From an uncultured Pseudoalteromonas sp. (GTDB taxonomy: Bacteria > Pseudomonadota > Gammaproteobacteria > Enterobacterales > Alteromonadaceae), in assembly GCA_947493455.1 (NCBI GenBank), contig CANLRB010000009.1, positions 124,001 to 188,000 on the forward strand: a stretch of DNA of 64,000 nucleotides, written 5' to 3'. The stretch's first letter is position 1. The number at the start of each line of letters is the position of its first letter. Under the pieces are notes generated by a model. It was not told the origin of the DNA, did no database searches, and was given only the letters and a program-made list of their open reading frames with translations. Made by a program: the position numbers and the translations under genes. This document shows positions 17,803 to 26,712 of this stretch, piece by piece.

Positions 17803-19923
17803 TTACTCAACAACTTCAGGTATTAGTAACTTTTCTAAACTCACCTGTCGATCCGCCGAAGCAATAGTTTCTTTCCTATGTGCAATTATAATGCGCGTAA
17901 TATCCAAGCTCATGATTGCTTGATTGATATCTCGTTCAAGTTTTGTATCTAAATGACTTGTAGCTTCATCCATAAACAATATTTTTGGTTTTTTATACAA
18001 AGCTCGCGCCAAGATTATCCGTTGCTTTTGTCCGCCTGACAAAGACGATCCCATGTCACCAACCAAGGTGTTATATCCCATCGGCATATTAGTTATATCA
18101 TCATGAATAGCAGCTAGATCTGCGCAGTAAACAACATACTCCATATCTATCGGCGTATCAAAGAAAGCTATATTGTCTGCAATAGAGCCCGACATTAGCA
18201 CATCATTTTGCATTACGGCTGCAATTTGGTGACGGTAATTTCTTTGATCCAATTTTCCGATTGGGATCCCATCTACTAATATACTACCACTACTAAATTT
18301 AATTAACCCTAACATCAATTTTAATAACGTAGACTTACCGCACCCAGAAGGCCCTGTAATAGCTATCGATTCACCAGCATTAATTGAAAGGTTGAGATTA
18401 TTGATTACATTGCTGCAAGTATCATTGTACTTAAAACATAGATCTTTAATTTCGATATTACCTCTGATTTCAAACTTTTCGGAATGAGTGGTTACTAAAA
18501 CCTCCTTATCACTCAGCACAATATCCGAAAGCCGTTCAAAGTGCAGAGTTAACATCTTAAACTCAATTAGCTTCTCTATTAGGTTTGCCATTCTGTCCAT
18601 AAATTGTCTTTTATAAGCCATAAACGCAAATAACATACCTGTGCTAAAGCCACCATTAATCACCAAAGTCGCAGCAATATAAATAACTAAAATATTTTCC
18701 AAGCCAAAAATAATACGGTTAAAAGTAGCATATGAGATTTCATAATGTCCCAATCGAATATTCTGATTTATTGAATTAACATAATGATTCTGCCAAAGTC
18801 CCTCTCTTTTGACTTCCGACCCAAATAACTTAATGGTTTGAATAGCTCGTACAGACTCCATAAAATTCGAGTTTTCTTCAGCCCTTGCAATAATTTCTTG
18901 TTCACTAATAGCTCTAAATGGCTTATATAAAAGGATTCGAAATACAGCGTAAACAGTAACTGCAATCAATACTACAAACGATAACACGGGACTGTAATAG
19001 AAAATCATAGCCAATGTGATAATAGCCATAAGCCCATCAATCAATGTTTCTATGACTCCCGTTGTCAGTAACTCCCTCACTTGTTGCAATGATCCAAAGC
19101 GAGAAACGATATCTCCCATGTGCCGTTTTTCAAAATATTCAAGAGGCAATCGAATTAAGTGATGAAATAAATTAGCTCCCAATTGAACATTCATCAAATT
19201 ACTAAAATGCAATAAAGTAAACGCCCTCAATGCATTTGTGAAAATCTCGAAAAGTAGAACTAATCCAAAACCAATGGCCAAGATTGTAAGTAAAGAGGTA
19301 TCAGCATTTAAAATCACATCGTCAACGACCAATTGAATGTAGTATGGACTGGCAAGTGCAAAAACTTGAAGCATGAGCGATAAGATAAAAATTAAAGCAA
19401 GAGAACCTTTTAGCCCATTAATACTACTCCAAAAGTCAGAAAAACTCAGTGATGGTGACTTTTCTTTTAGCTTAAAGTTTTTCGTTGGCGTCAGTTCTAG
19501 GGCAACCCCTGTAAAATGATTTGATACATCACAATAATTGAGGTAGCGCACACCCATAGCGGGATCATGAATGACAATACCTTTACGATTAGTTGATTTA
19601 AGTACAACAAAGTGATTTAAATCCCAATGCAGGATACAAGGAGTTTGTAATCCTTCTAACTCTTCTAGTTCAATCCGAAGCGGTCGCGAAGATAATTCTA
19701 ATCTTTCTGCCAACTCCATTAAATTTAGCAAATTAGTCCCCTCTTGGGACAGAGCGAACATATTTCTGATATCACGCAGATTTACATTGTTCCCATAATA
19801 TCCCGAAACCATAGCTAATGAAGCAAGGCCGCATTCCGCGACCTCATTTTGTACTAGCATAGGTAGCTTTTTTCGATGCCAAAATTGTAACTTTTTTATT
19901 GGGTTATGTGCATCAATTGACAT
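17803..19923 (-). CDS. lanT: Peptidase-containing ABC transporter for the lanthipeptide (LanT)
   Basis: A 706-residue bifunctional exporter. Residues about 20-150 are a C39 peptidase: Gln25 and Cys31 in QNEVAECGLASLAM, His104 in DLNHFVVL and Asp120 in VIHDPAMG, a complete catalytic set. An ABC membrane domain follows (about 170-450, with SPYYIQLVVDDVILN). The ATPase has Walker A GPSGCGKST, signature LSGGQKQR, Walker B ILFMDEATSHLD and the switch His in IIIAHR. C39 peptidases cut after Gly-Gly, matching residues 29-30 of the precursor encoded at 26281. It is last in the lanC-lanB-hlyD-lanT order, 53 bases after hlyD, with a GAGGTG ribosome site. Confidence 0.95.
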   Translation of the reverse strand: MSIDAHNPIKKLQFWHRKKLPMLVQNEVAECGLASLAMVSGYYGNNVNLRDIRNMFALSQEGTNLLNLMELAERLELSSRPLRIELEELEGLQTPCILHWDLNHFVVLKSTNRKGIVIHDPAMGVRYLNYCDVSNHFTGVALELTPTKNFKLKEKSPSLSFSDFWSSINGLKGSLALIFILSLMLQVFALASPYYIQLVVDDVILNADTSLLTILAIGFGLVLLFEIFTNALRAFTLLHFSNLMNVQLGANLFHHLIRLPLEYFEKRHMGDIVSRFGSLQQVRELLTTGVIETLIDGLMAIITLAMIFYYSPVLSFVVLIAVTVYAVFRILLYKPFRAISEQEIIARAEENSNFMESVRAIQTIKLFGSEVKREGLWQNHYVNSINQNIRLGHYEISYATFNRIIFGLENILVIYIAATLVINGGFSTGMLFAFMAYKRQFMDRMANLIEKLIEFKMLTLHFERLSDIVLSDKEVLVTTHSEKFEIRGNIEIKDLCFKYNDTCSNVINNLNLSINAGESIAITGPSGCGKSTLLKLMLGLIKFSSGSILVDGIPIGKLDQRNYRHQIAAVMQNDVLMSGSIADNIAFFDTPIDMEYVVYCADLAAIHDDITNMPMGYNTLVGDMGSSLSGGQKQRIILARALYKKPKILFMDEATSHLDTKLERDINQAIMSLDITRIIIAHRKETIASADRQVSLEKLLIPEVVE

Positions 19924-19976
19924 AGTCGCACCTCTATTATTTATTCTTTTTTGAGGAAAGTTCTTAATATCACAGT

Positions 19977-21221
19977 TTATATTCGGCCTTTTATGCTTAA
20001 TACGGGATCAAATAGCCAACTCAATAAAGACCGTTGCTCGATAACTATGTCCGCGTCTAGTTTCATACCTGAACGAAGAGGATGTTCTCGACCATATGCC
20101 ATCACATTTTGGGCTGCGAGCGATACCACTACTCTATATGAAGGAACTGTAATAAGACCTGGTATGTCGGTTTCTGTAGGTAAAATAACATTGGCGCTGA
20201 TTTGGGTTATATATCCCTGATAGGTGCCAAAACGTTGGTAAGGAAACGCGTGATAACGAAGTTGTGTCAATTGTCCTTTTTCAATAAAGCCAAAGGCAGA
20301 AGTCGGGATATATATTACCGCCTGCATAAAACTATCTTTTGGTAGTAAGCTTAATAGAATTTGCTGTTGATTAATCGATTGCCCTATTTTTGCTAATAAG
20401 CCCGTCACCGTGCCTTCTACAGGAGACCTTACCTCACCCAAGCGCTGTTGTTTTAGTGTCGATAACTCGCCTTTTAAAGTCGAAATCTGCGTTAGTAATA
20501 AACTTCGTTCTGCTTCATGCGTAATTGGTTGTTGTGATATCTGATTTTTGATTTGGTGTAACTGATTTGAAATGGTCAAACGTTCGGATTTCATAACCGA
20601 CTTTTGCTGGCGTAATGCCAATAACGTATCATTTTGTCTCATCAATTCCAATTCTGACACAAAACCCGTTCCAGCAAGACTTTCAACCCTTTGAACGATT
20701 TTTTCATTCATTCTTATGCGTTTATCAAAAGTATCGTCTTGATTTTTTATCTCATTTATCCTCTTAGTTAAACTATTCTGTTCACTTTCCAGTGCTATAG
20801 CTTCTAGTTTGTGCTTGCTGTCTAAATCTAATAACTGTTGATTTAAGCTGTTAATTTGAAATTGATATTGATTTATTAAGGCTTGATTTAGTTCAAAACC
20901 TTCAACACCGTGCTTCTCAGACATTATTCGTAAAAGCGGTTGATTCTTTTTTACAGTCTCTCCTTCATCTACTAATAATTCTACAATTATACCGTTTTGA
21001 GGCGCATTTAGTTTCATTATGCCGGTATTTGGCTGTAACACGCCTACTACATTTTCTTTTCTAGTATAATTACCTTGAATTAAAAATATGAAAGTAACGC
21101 TGACAACTGTTAAAATTAATATTGTTAACCATTTAAATGCAGGGGGGTACACTAAACTCACCTCCCCAGTTAATCCTTGGCTACGATTCGCTATTACTTC
21201 TTGCCTAAACAAGTTTTCCAT
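19977..21221 (-). CDS. HlyD-family membrane fusion protein of the lanthipeptide exporter
   Basis: A 414-residue periplasmic adaptor: short cytoplasmic start, one inner-membrane span at about 29-49, biotinyl-lipoyl-like half (NAPQNGIIVELLVDEGETVK), a long coiled coil (about 100-255, with DLDSKHKLEAIALESEQNSL) and the returning half (VRSPVEGTVTGLLAKIGQSI), then a beta-barrel. It would link the LanT inner-membrane transporter to a TolC-type channel; no TolC gene is in the window, so a chromosomal one must be used. Its AAAGGAAG ribosome site lies in the last codons of lanB and the gene starts 4 bases after that stop, indicating translational coupling. Confidence 0.92.
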   Translation of the reverse strand: MENLFRQEVIANRSQGLTGEVSLVYPPAFKWLTILILTVVSVTFIFLIQGNYTRKENVVGVLQPNTGIMKLNAPQNGIIVELLVDEGETVKKNQPLLRIMSEKHGVEGFELNQALINQYQFQINSLNQQLLDLDSKHKLEAIALESEQNSLTKRINEIKNQDDTFDKRIRMNEKIVQRVESLAGTGFVSELELMRQNDTLLALRQQKSVMKSERLTISNQLHQIKNQISQQPITHEAERSLLLTQISTLKGELSTLKQQRLGEVRSPVEGTVTGLLAKIGQSINQQQILLSLLPKDSFMQAVIYIPTSAFGFIEKGQLTQLRYHAFPYQRFGTYQGYITQISANVILPTETDIPGLITVPSYRVVVSLAAQNVMAYGREHPLRSGMKLDADIVIEQRSLLSWLFDPVLSIKGRI

Positions 21222-21225
21222 AAAT

Positions 21226-24200
21226 CTACTTCCTTTTTCCCAAAGAAAAATAATAGCGCCTTAGAAAATCATACATTACTAATTCATGTTCTCGCCCATA
21301 TGCTTTAAACAATCGGTTGTTATGCATATGCAATATAGACCTTAACAAACTATTTTTATCGCGCACTATCTCGCTGGTCGAATTTATTAAGTCTAATAAT
21401 TTATTTATTGTAGGTAGTGATTCTTGATACCACAGCTCAACCAAACTCAATAATTTAACGCCAACTACGTCACCATGTGGCGTATTTATATTTTTATATT
21501 CGCAAAACCCAGAGTATATTTGCTCTGTAATTTCTTTATACTTACCGCCCAATTGTTTACGTAAATTATTAGATTCATTGAACTCTCGCCCAAAACCACG
21601 TCGCTGAACGGAAATAAATTCGAGTTTCTCCTCAAGTGAATGACCAAACGCCGACAATAGTTTGTCGGTTAACAAAAGAGCGACTCGCCAACGAATATCT
21701 TTTTCTCCTTCAAGCTCAAGTAATATAGTGTTACATACGAGGTTACTATCAGTCATGAAAAGATGTTCGATTAACGCAATAGATTCAGGGCCACCGTAGC
21801 GCTCAACTTCGCGCTCATAAGTAAACAATTCAGATTTGTGTAATTGACCTGACCTAATCATGGGTTCAAGTAATTCATTTATTTTAGGTAATAAAGCACC
21901 ATATAAAATTTCGCGCTTTCCGTAAAACCGTAATCGTAGATGCCAATCTGGATCGCCGTAACGTATAAAAAACCACTTCTCAAATAGTTTTCTATTAGAT
22001 TTAATTAAAGGGAATAAATAATCTACCAGCAAAGCTTCAACAGCGCTATTGCCGGCATAAACTTTCAAACTTAGCCATTCCGATCCCGGCGAAAAGCGTC
22101 TTTGAGTATTTTGTGCTTTAATATTGTTCTCAAGGTTATCATTATCATTTTTGTAAACCTTAGCTGAATTATTAAAATAGGGCACAATAATCTCATTTGC
22201 ATAACACTCTCCTGAAAAAGACTTAACGGGTGTCTTGTATTGATGAATTAACGATTCTCTTAATTCTACAAGCTCTTGTCCTTTCGTTTCAGCTAGTAAT
22301 ACATCTAACATAATTGGGTTTAGGAGATTTAAATGAAGTGCATTATCTCCTTGAGCATAAATAACATATTCATCAAGATAATATTCATTAACTAAATCAA
22401 CCCAAGTGTCCCTATTTATAGCACTATCACCCATCGAGTCCGAAATTATTAAATCGACTAAGCGTTTGCGCTCGATACTCCATTTACGTTCAGAAAGAAT
22501 AAGATTATCTAACATGATTCGTGGTACAAAACTTGCCGAATTTTGGCTTTCGGGCAACGTAAAGTTAGGAAGAGAGTTTTCTTGATATTGTAAAAGACAT
22601 AAAAATTTGTATGTGCTTAAACTATGTGAAGAAAAATTATGTGCACAAGATAAACGTGGTATAACTTGTTTTTTTAATCGTTTAGACCAGAGATTTACGC
22701 GATGACCACTAACTGACACATATAAATCATCTATTGTAATTTGATATTCTTTAGCCAGACTTGAATCAGCCAAAAAGACAATTTCATACTTTCTGAGATG
22801 AGGACGAGCAATCACATTGCCAGGTCTTCCCTCAGGCATGTGAACTACTTCAGCAAAAACAACATCTGGTGAATGTTGTTCCTCTTTCTCAAGCTGCGCT
22901 CTTACGCTTTCTTTTAGATTTTCATCCAGATGACAAAAGCGACCTAGTAAATTAGCAGAAGATGGTCCGTAACAACCATTAAACTTCATTAAAAGCGGAA
23001 CTCTGCTTGTGCCTGACTGTTCTGAACTGTCCTCAAAAAGTGAAAACATTGCTGAAAAAGAGGATGGTAAACTAATATTGTCGCGTTGTTTACTATCAGT
23101 AGAAAGATTACTGAGTTCTCGAGATGTTAATGCTATGGTTTTAGCGCCTCGATTACTTGGCAAAGTTATTTTTCGTTCGATTAGCCTATCTAACAATGAG
23201 ATAGGCTTAGTAGCTCTACTTTCATAATTATTAGTCTTGAGCTCGAGCCCAACAAGTAATGGCGCCTCATACCCCGTTTCATCTGAAAAGCCAATTCCTG
23301 ACTCTTCATCTAGTAATAAATTTAACGGTACGAACTGCCCTTCAAACCGCTGTTTAAACTTTGTAATAAAATAAGAAAATGGATCGCTATTATGTACACT
23401 TAACTCTTTAATTAGTAATAAATTATCCCTTAATTGCTCAATCAACGCCTCATCTAATTGACAATTTTCAAACGAACGATAAACATCGGACTGAAATAAT
23501 TTATTTTCTTCAGGTTTTATCGGTAATTTATCTAAAAGTGGCAACAAACTTTGATAATCGCTTACTCGCGCTAATATAGCGTCGTCAAACTCCTTGATTT
23601 TATGCAGTACCATCGATAGATGATCGGCATAATCATGCTCATTAATATTTTTCAATGTACGCGTAAAGACGTGATCTGGGGAATCTCCAGTTAGTACCAA
23701 CGGAATATTCGCAATCAGAACACCTTCTTTAATAAGTTCTTCAACGTAATCTTCTACTTCGTCACGAGTAACATTCTCAAATTCAGCGATTGGTACTCCA
23801 ACTCGCGAATCTAATTTATCTGAATATTTATCATAAATTGAATTGACTAGCTTATCAAAAGTGCAACCATGCTCAACTGCTGATAAAACAAGATCAAAAT
23901 ACTCATTTCTTTCAATTTCACTTAATCGGTACTGACGTGTATTATTCGATTGATAGGACTCAATGTATCTATATTGTTGCGTCACAAAATAATGACTGGA
24001 ATTAGCATAATATATTAAATGTTGCGAACGGATATTGTTTTTTAAAAAGTATTCTCTTAACGCTGAAAGATAAAATATATCAATCCGAGTCTTTCTATTG
24101 TCTTGTAAAAGTGCATGGCTTCGCAGATTAGTTTCATTGCTTACAACGCCGCAGTGAATACCGGAAAATAAACCAAATGGCGTTGCTCTTGTGCACATTC

Positions 24201-24501
24201 TTAAAAAATACTTTAATAGTGATTGTTCTAACTTTTTTACTTTCTTAAAATGTGCTTTTTTACGTTTTTCAGTAACAAATTCATCGGCTACGCCTTTTTC
24301 AATGCAATAATCGTGACTCCGTGCTAGAAGTGACGGACTTGCGAAGTAAAGAGCCTCCTGCACTTCTGGTTTATCTAACCAACGGCGGATTTCTTGTCGT
24401 GTTTGCGCTGAACTTATACCTAATGAAAAAAAGAGTTCAATCGGTAACCTAGGTGTTCGAATAACAAAAAACTCTTGATGCGCAACATTCTGTTTCGACA
24501 T
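21226..24501 (-). CDS. lanB: Full-length class I lanthipeptide dehydratase (LanB)
   Basis: A 1091-residue protein of the size of full-length LanB. The N-terminal lantibiotic-dehydratase domain (FFVIRTPRLPIELFF, then KKVKKLEQSLLKYFLRMCTR with ATPFGLFSGI) spans roughly residues 1-750 and in the family transfers glutamate from glutamyl-tRNA to Ser/Thr. The C-terminal SpaB_C / thiopeptide-type elimination domain (about 800-1085) shows SEWLSLKVYAGNSAVEALL, FFIRYGDPDWHLRLRFYG and YEREVERYGGPESIALIEHL. Having both halves means it should make dehydro-residues alone, unlike split LanBs. No frameshift is seen. The AAGGAAG site precedes the ATG. It follows lanC by about 75 bases. Confidence 0.95.
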   Translation of the reverse strand: MSKQNVAHQEFFVIRTPRLPIELFFSLGISSAQTRQEIRRWLDKPEVQEALYFASPSLLARSHDYCIEKGVADEFVTEKRKKAHFKKVKKLEQSLLKYFLRMCTRATPFGLFSGIHCGVVSNETNLRSHALLQDNRKTRIDIFYLSALREYFLKNNIRSQHLIYYANSSHYFVTQQYRYIESYQSNNTRQYRLSEIERNEYFDLVLSAVEHGCTFDKLVNSIYDKYSDKLDSRVGVPIAEFENVTRDEVEDYVEELIKEGVLIANIPLVLTGDSPDHVFTRTLKNINEHDYADHLSMVLHKIKEFDDAILARVSDYQSLLPLLDKLPIKPEENKLFQSDVYRSFENCQLDEALIEQLRDNLLLIKELSVHNSDPFSYFITKFKQRFEGQFVPLNLLLDEESGIGFSDETGYEAPLLVGLELKTNNYESRATKPISLLDRLIERKITLPSNRGAKTIALTSRELSNLSTDSKQRDNISLPSSFSAMFSLFEDSSEQSGTSRVPLLMKFNGCYGPSSANLLGRFCHLDENLKESVRAQLEKEEQHSPDVVFAEVVHMPEGRPGNVIARPHLRKYEIVFLADSSLAKEYQITIDDLYVSVSGHRVNLWSKRLKKQVIPRLSCAHNFSSHSLSTYKFLCLLQYQENSLPNFTLPESQNSASFVPRIMLDNLILSERKWSIERKRLVDLIISDSMGDSAINRDTWVDLVNEYYLDEYVIYAQGDNALHLNLLNPIMLDVLLAETKGQELVELRESLIHQYKTPVKSFSGECYANEIIVPYFNNSAKVYKNDNDNLENNIKAQNTQRRFSPGSEWLSLKVYAGNSAVEALLVDYLFPLIKSNRKLFEKWFFIRYGDPDWHLRLRFYGKREILYGALLPKINELLEPMIRSGQLHKSELFTYEREVERYGGPESIALIEHLFMTDSNLVCNTILLELEGEKDIRWRVALLLTDKLLSAFGHSLEEKLEFISVQRRGFGREFNESNNLRKQLGGKYKEITEQIYSGFCEYKNINTPHGDVVGVKLLSLVELWYQESLPTINKLLDLINSTSEIVRDKNSLLRSILHMHNNRLFKAYGREHELVMYDFLRRYYFSLGKRK

Positions 24502-24576
24502 TATACTTCCTTGAAAATATATGAATCACTTGATTATAAATTTGAGTTTTAACTATTTTTACTAACGCTTTTCAAA

Positions 24577-25833
24577 TCAACCATGGCTCATTAATAGGCA
24601 ATCAGCCCAATCTGGTTCGCATCCAAGAGCTGAAAGTAAACACAACCCAATGCCACTAAACCCCATTAAAAAACTAGTGTCGTGATGGTAAGATTGATCT
24701 TCGGGTGAATACCTAAACATTCCTTCTATTCCTTTTTTTTCGTACAGATTTAAAGTATGAGCCAGCCACTTTCCTGCGGCTTTTTCGAATGTTTGTTCTT
24801 TAATTTCTTTTGATAACAACTGAAAAATTAACGCCAACCCAGCACTACCATGGCAAATACCAGCATCGGCTATCGACGCATTCTCAGCAGTTCTTAGGCT
24901 AGCAAACATGCCTATTTTTTTTGCCTTTTCAAGGTAATACGGTACATTTAGAGAATTGCCAACTCTAGCTAATGTCAGTGCAATAGTTAGGTCACCATAG
25001 CACCAACCTAAACGAGATTGTTCGCTTCCCCTACCATACTCAATAACTCCTTCACGATATTTGCCAGTACAATAGTTACCAAAACACGATTTTGAATGAC
25101 CATATTCAGCTTGTTCAATGAGCCAGTTACAACTATAAACGAGCATTTTTTTTACACGTTCAGACAAATGTTCAATATTTAATGCAAATAAAAGCGCAGA
25201 GATGATTCCTGGTACCCCATGAGCTAAACCAAGGTTGAATTCATGAACTTCTTCAACGTTTTCGTTCATCCTATACGTTGAGTTAATTGGTTGTGGCCAA
25301 CTCAATGTATTACAGCTTGTTTTTATCGCTAACTTTTCGAAATTGCTTACAATGAGTTCCAACAATCGGCTTTCACCTGAAGCGCGATAGCGCCTTCCAG
25401 CGTATGCAGCAATACCACTAAGACCAAGAACCGTTTCAATTTCTCCGGGCCACGTATCAGAACCAATAAGCTCTTCTAAAATATGGTCAATTTCTTCACA
25501 AGCCTCAGAATCATAATCTTGCTCACGAGCTTGATTAATAAATTCGATAAACCAAGCTTGGCCACTCAAGCCTCTGCTTATCTCTGGATAAGCAACATAG
25601 TTAGCGAGTTGTTCTTGTAAAAAATCGAACTTTTCATTGAACAATTGCTCTTCAAATGGGCATCTAAAATATTCGCTATACTTAAATAAAAAAAGTAAAT
25701 CGCCTGCGAGCCCCCTATACAAGCCGCACTTGCTCACTTGATTTTGATTTTTTATTACAATCTTTGCAAACTCATTAAGTATTGATTTGATTTGCTTCTG
25801 ATTATGGGGTGTTAATTTTAGTGAATTAAACAA
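24577..25833 (-). CDS. lanC: Lanthionine synthetase C-like cyclase (LanC)
   Basis: The protein has the alpha,alpha-toroid GxxG repeats of LanC (RGLAGDLLFLFKYSEY, RGLSGQAWFIEF, LGLSGIAAYAG, GLAHGVPGII, MGFSGIGLCLL). The zinc ligands of the family are present: Cys in LGWCYGDL and Cys-His in GICHGSAGLA; the catalytic His is in GLAHG. It would add precursor cysteines to dehydro-residues, closing lanthionine or methyllanthionine rings. There is no ATG near the start. The frame also opens at TTG 25875, but AGGA at 25840-25843 lies 6 bases ahead of TTG 25833, so I favour that start (418 residues). It is first gene of the biosynthetic operon. Confidence 0.93.
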   Translation of the reverse strand: MFNSLKLTPHNQKQIKSILNEFAKIVIKNQNQVSKCGLYRGLAGDLLFLFKYSEYFRCPFEEQLFNEKFDFLQEQLANYVAYPEISRGLSGQAWFIEFINQAREQDYDSEACEEIDHILEELIGSDTWPGEIETVLGLSGIAAYAGRRYRASGESRLLELIVSNFEKLAIKTSCNTLSWPQPINSTYRMNENVEEVHEFNLGLAHGVPGIISALLFALNIEHLSERVKKMLVYSCNWLIEQAEYGHSKSCFGNYCTGKYREGVIEYGRGSEQSRLGWCYGDLTIALTLARVGNSLNVPYYLEKAKKIGMFASLRTAENASIADAGICHGSAGLALIFQLLSKEIKEQTFEKAAGKWLAHTLNLYEKKGIEGMFRYSPEDQSYHHDTSFLMGFSGIGLCLLSALGCEPDWADCLLMSHG

Positions 25834-26280
25834 TTTCCATCCTATTGAGTGCAACTTAAATGTTAACAGAACCAAAGAAACACTCTAACCTTTCCCTTTG
25901 TTACTAGTTATAGCTATCCTAAAACAAAACAAGCCAATAAAACAAGGTGTTAAAAAAGTTATTAACAGCATCATAATTAAATTTGGGATTTCCTAGACCT
26001 AATTATCGAGCTAATTTTAAAAGTCAAATTTGAAAAATAAATCTAAAGAAAAAACAACACAAAGCATTAAAATGATTAATAAAAATCAATTTTAAACAAG
26101 ACAAAAAAAAGAAACATAAAGAAAACAAAAAACATACAACTCATTGACATTTGTAAATACATATATTTAAACTTGATTTGCATCCAATTTGGTTACAGGC
26201 AGTACGAAAAAGTATTAATAAGTTTTCGAAACGTAAATAAATACAATTGGTTGTGTAAATTATATAAATAAGGAAATGTA
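25834..26280. promoter_or_regulatory. Divergent regulatory region between lanC and lanA
   Basis: This very AT-rich 447-bp stretch separates the leftward operon from the rightward precursor gene and must hold both promoters. For lanC the best candidate is a minus-strand -10 TATAAC (25912 down to 25907) with a weak TTGGCT 19 bases upstream. For lanA, TTGGTT (26189-26194) and TATTAA (26213-26218) are 18 bases apart; a TTGACA also occurs at 26144-26149 without a good -10. AAGGAA at about 26270 is the lanA ribosome site. No dyad clearly marking an operator was found. Confidence 0.35.
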
Positions 26281-26454
26281 ATGAAATTAAAATTAAATAA
26301 AAAAAAGCTTAAAAACTTATCAAAGGATAACAAAGCGCTACCGTTAGATATGACACCTCAAATTGGCGGCGCAAGCCCTGATACAGATGACGGTTGGGCA
26401 TGTAATCCACCACCAAAGCCTATTAAAATTTCAGAGAAATATATCTGTATCTAA
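26281..26454 (+). CDS. lanA: Double-glycine class I lanthipeptide precursor (LanA)
   Basis: A 57-residue peptide, too short for routine gene calls. The leader is Lys-rich (MKLKLNKKKLKNLSKDN), with LPLD at 20-23 that could serve as an FNLD-like LanB recognition box, and ends QIGG at 27-30. The core is residues 31-57: Ser32, Thr35 and Ser51 can be dehydrated; Cys41 and Cys56 can cyclise; the middle is CNPPPKP. The spacing allows a Ser51-Cys56 ring and a Thr35 (or Ser32)-Cys41 ring. AAGGAA precedes ATG by about 6 bases, and a hairpin follows at 26484. The leader resembles Bacteroidota-type class I precursors. It lies opposite in direction to lanC, lanB, hlyD and lanT, whose peptidase is expected to cut after Gly30. 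Confidence 0.85.
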   Translation: MKLKLNKKKLKNLSKDNKALPLDMTPQIGGASPDTDDGWACNPPPKPIKISEKYICI

Positions 26455-26483
26455 AGATATAATGTGAAATAAGTTAGGCAAAT

Positions 26484-26508
26484 TAGGGCACTCATATAAA
26501 GTGCCCTA
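26484..26508 (+). terminator. Hairpin after lanA
   Basis: Perfect 9-base stem TAGGGCACT (26484-26492) / AGTGCCCTA (26500-26508), loop CATATAA, 30 bases after the lanA stop. The T-tract is weak (GATGTCTTTATA), so it may end transcription or protect the 3' end. Confidence 0.6.
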
Positions 26509-26636
26509 GATGTCTTTATAGAGAGCAAACGTAAAGCCAGGAGGGCGATCACTATTAATATATAAACAAATTGGTTATGCTTTCTAGAGCAAGTAGATAT
26601 ACTCAAAGGCGTCTAGAGGGAACTGTTAATTCATAC

Positions 26637-26656
26637 CTCGGTGTTTATATACCGAG
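26637..26656. terminator. Hairpin between lanA and the LytTR gene
   Basis: Stem CTCGGT (26637-26642) / ACCGAG (26651-26656) with an 8-nt loop. On the plus strand it is followed by TATACCTGTTTTG. It lies between convergent genes and could end lanA transcripts or those of the response regulator. Confidence 0.45.
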
Positions 26657-26712
26657 TATACCTGTTTTGTTCAATTTGACTATGCTTATAATATTCTTTA
26701 CTGCGCATTAAA

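Noticed and set aside
26577-26711. A 44-codon frame downstream of lanA with a hydrophobic C-terminus, considered as a lanthipeptide immunity peptide.
   Set aside because: No ribosome site before its ATG, it runs through the hairpin at 26637-26656 and stops 1 base before the convergent LytTR gene; codon content is not protein-like.
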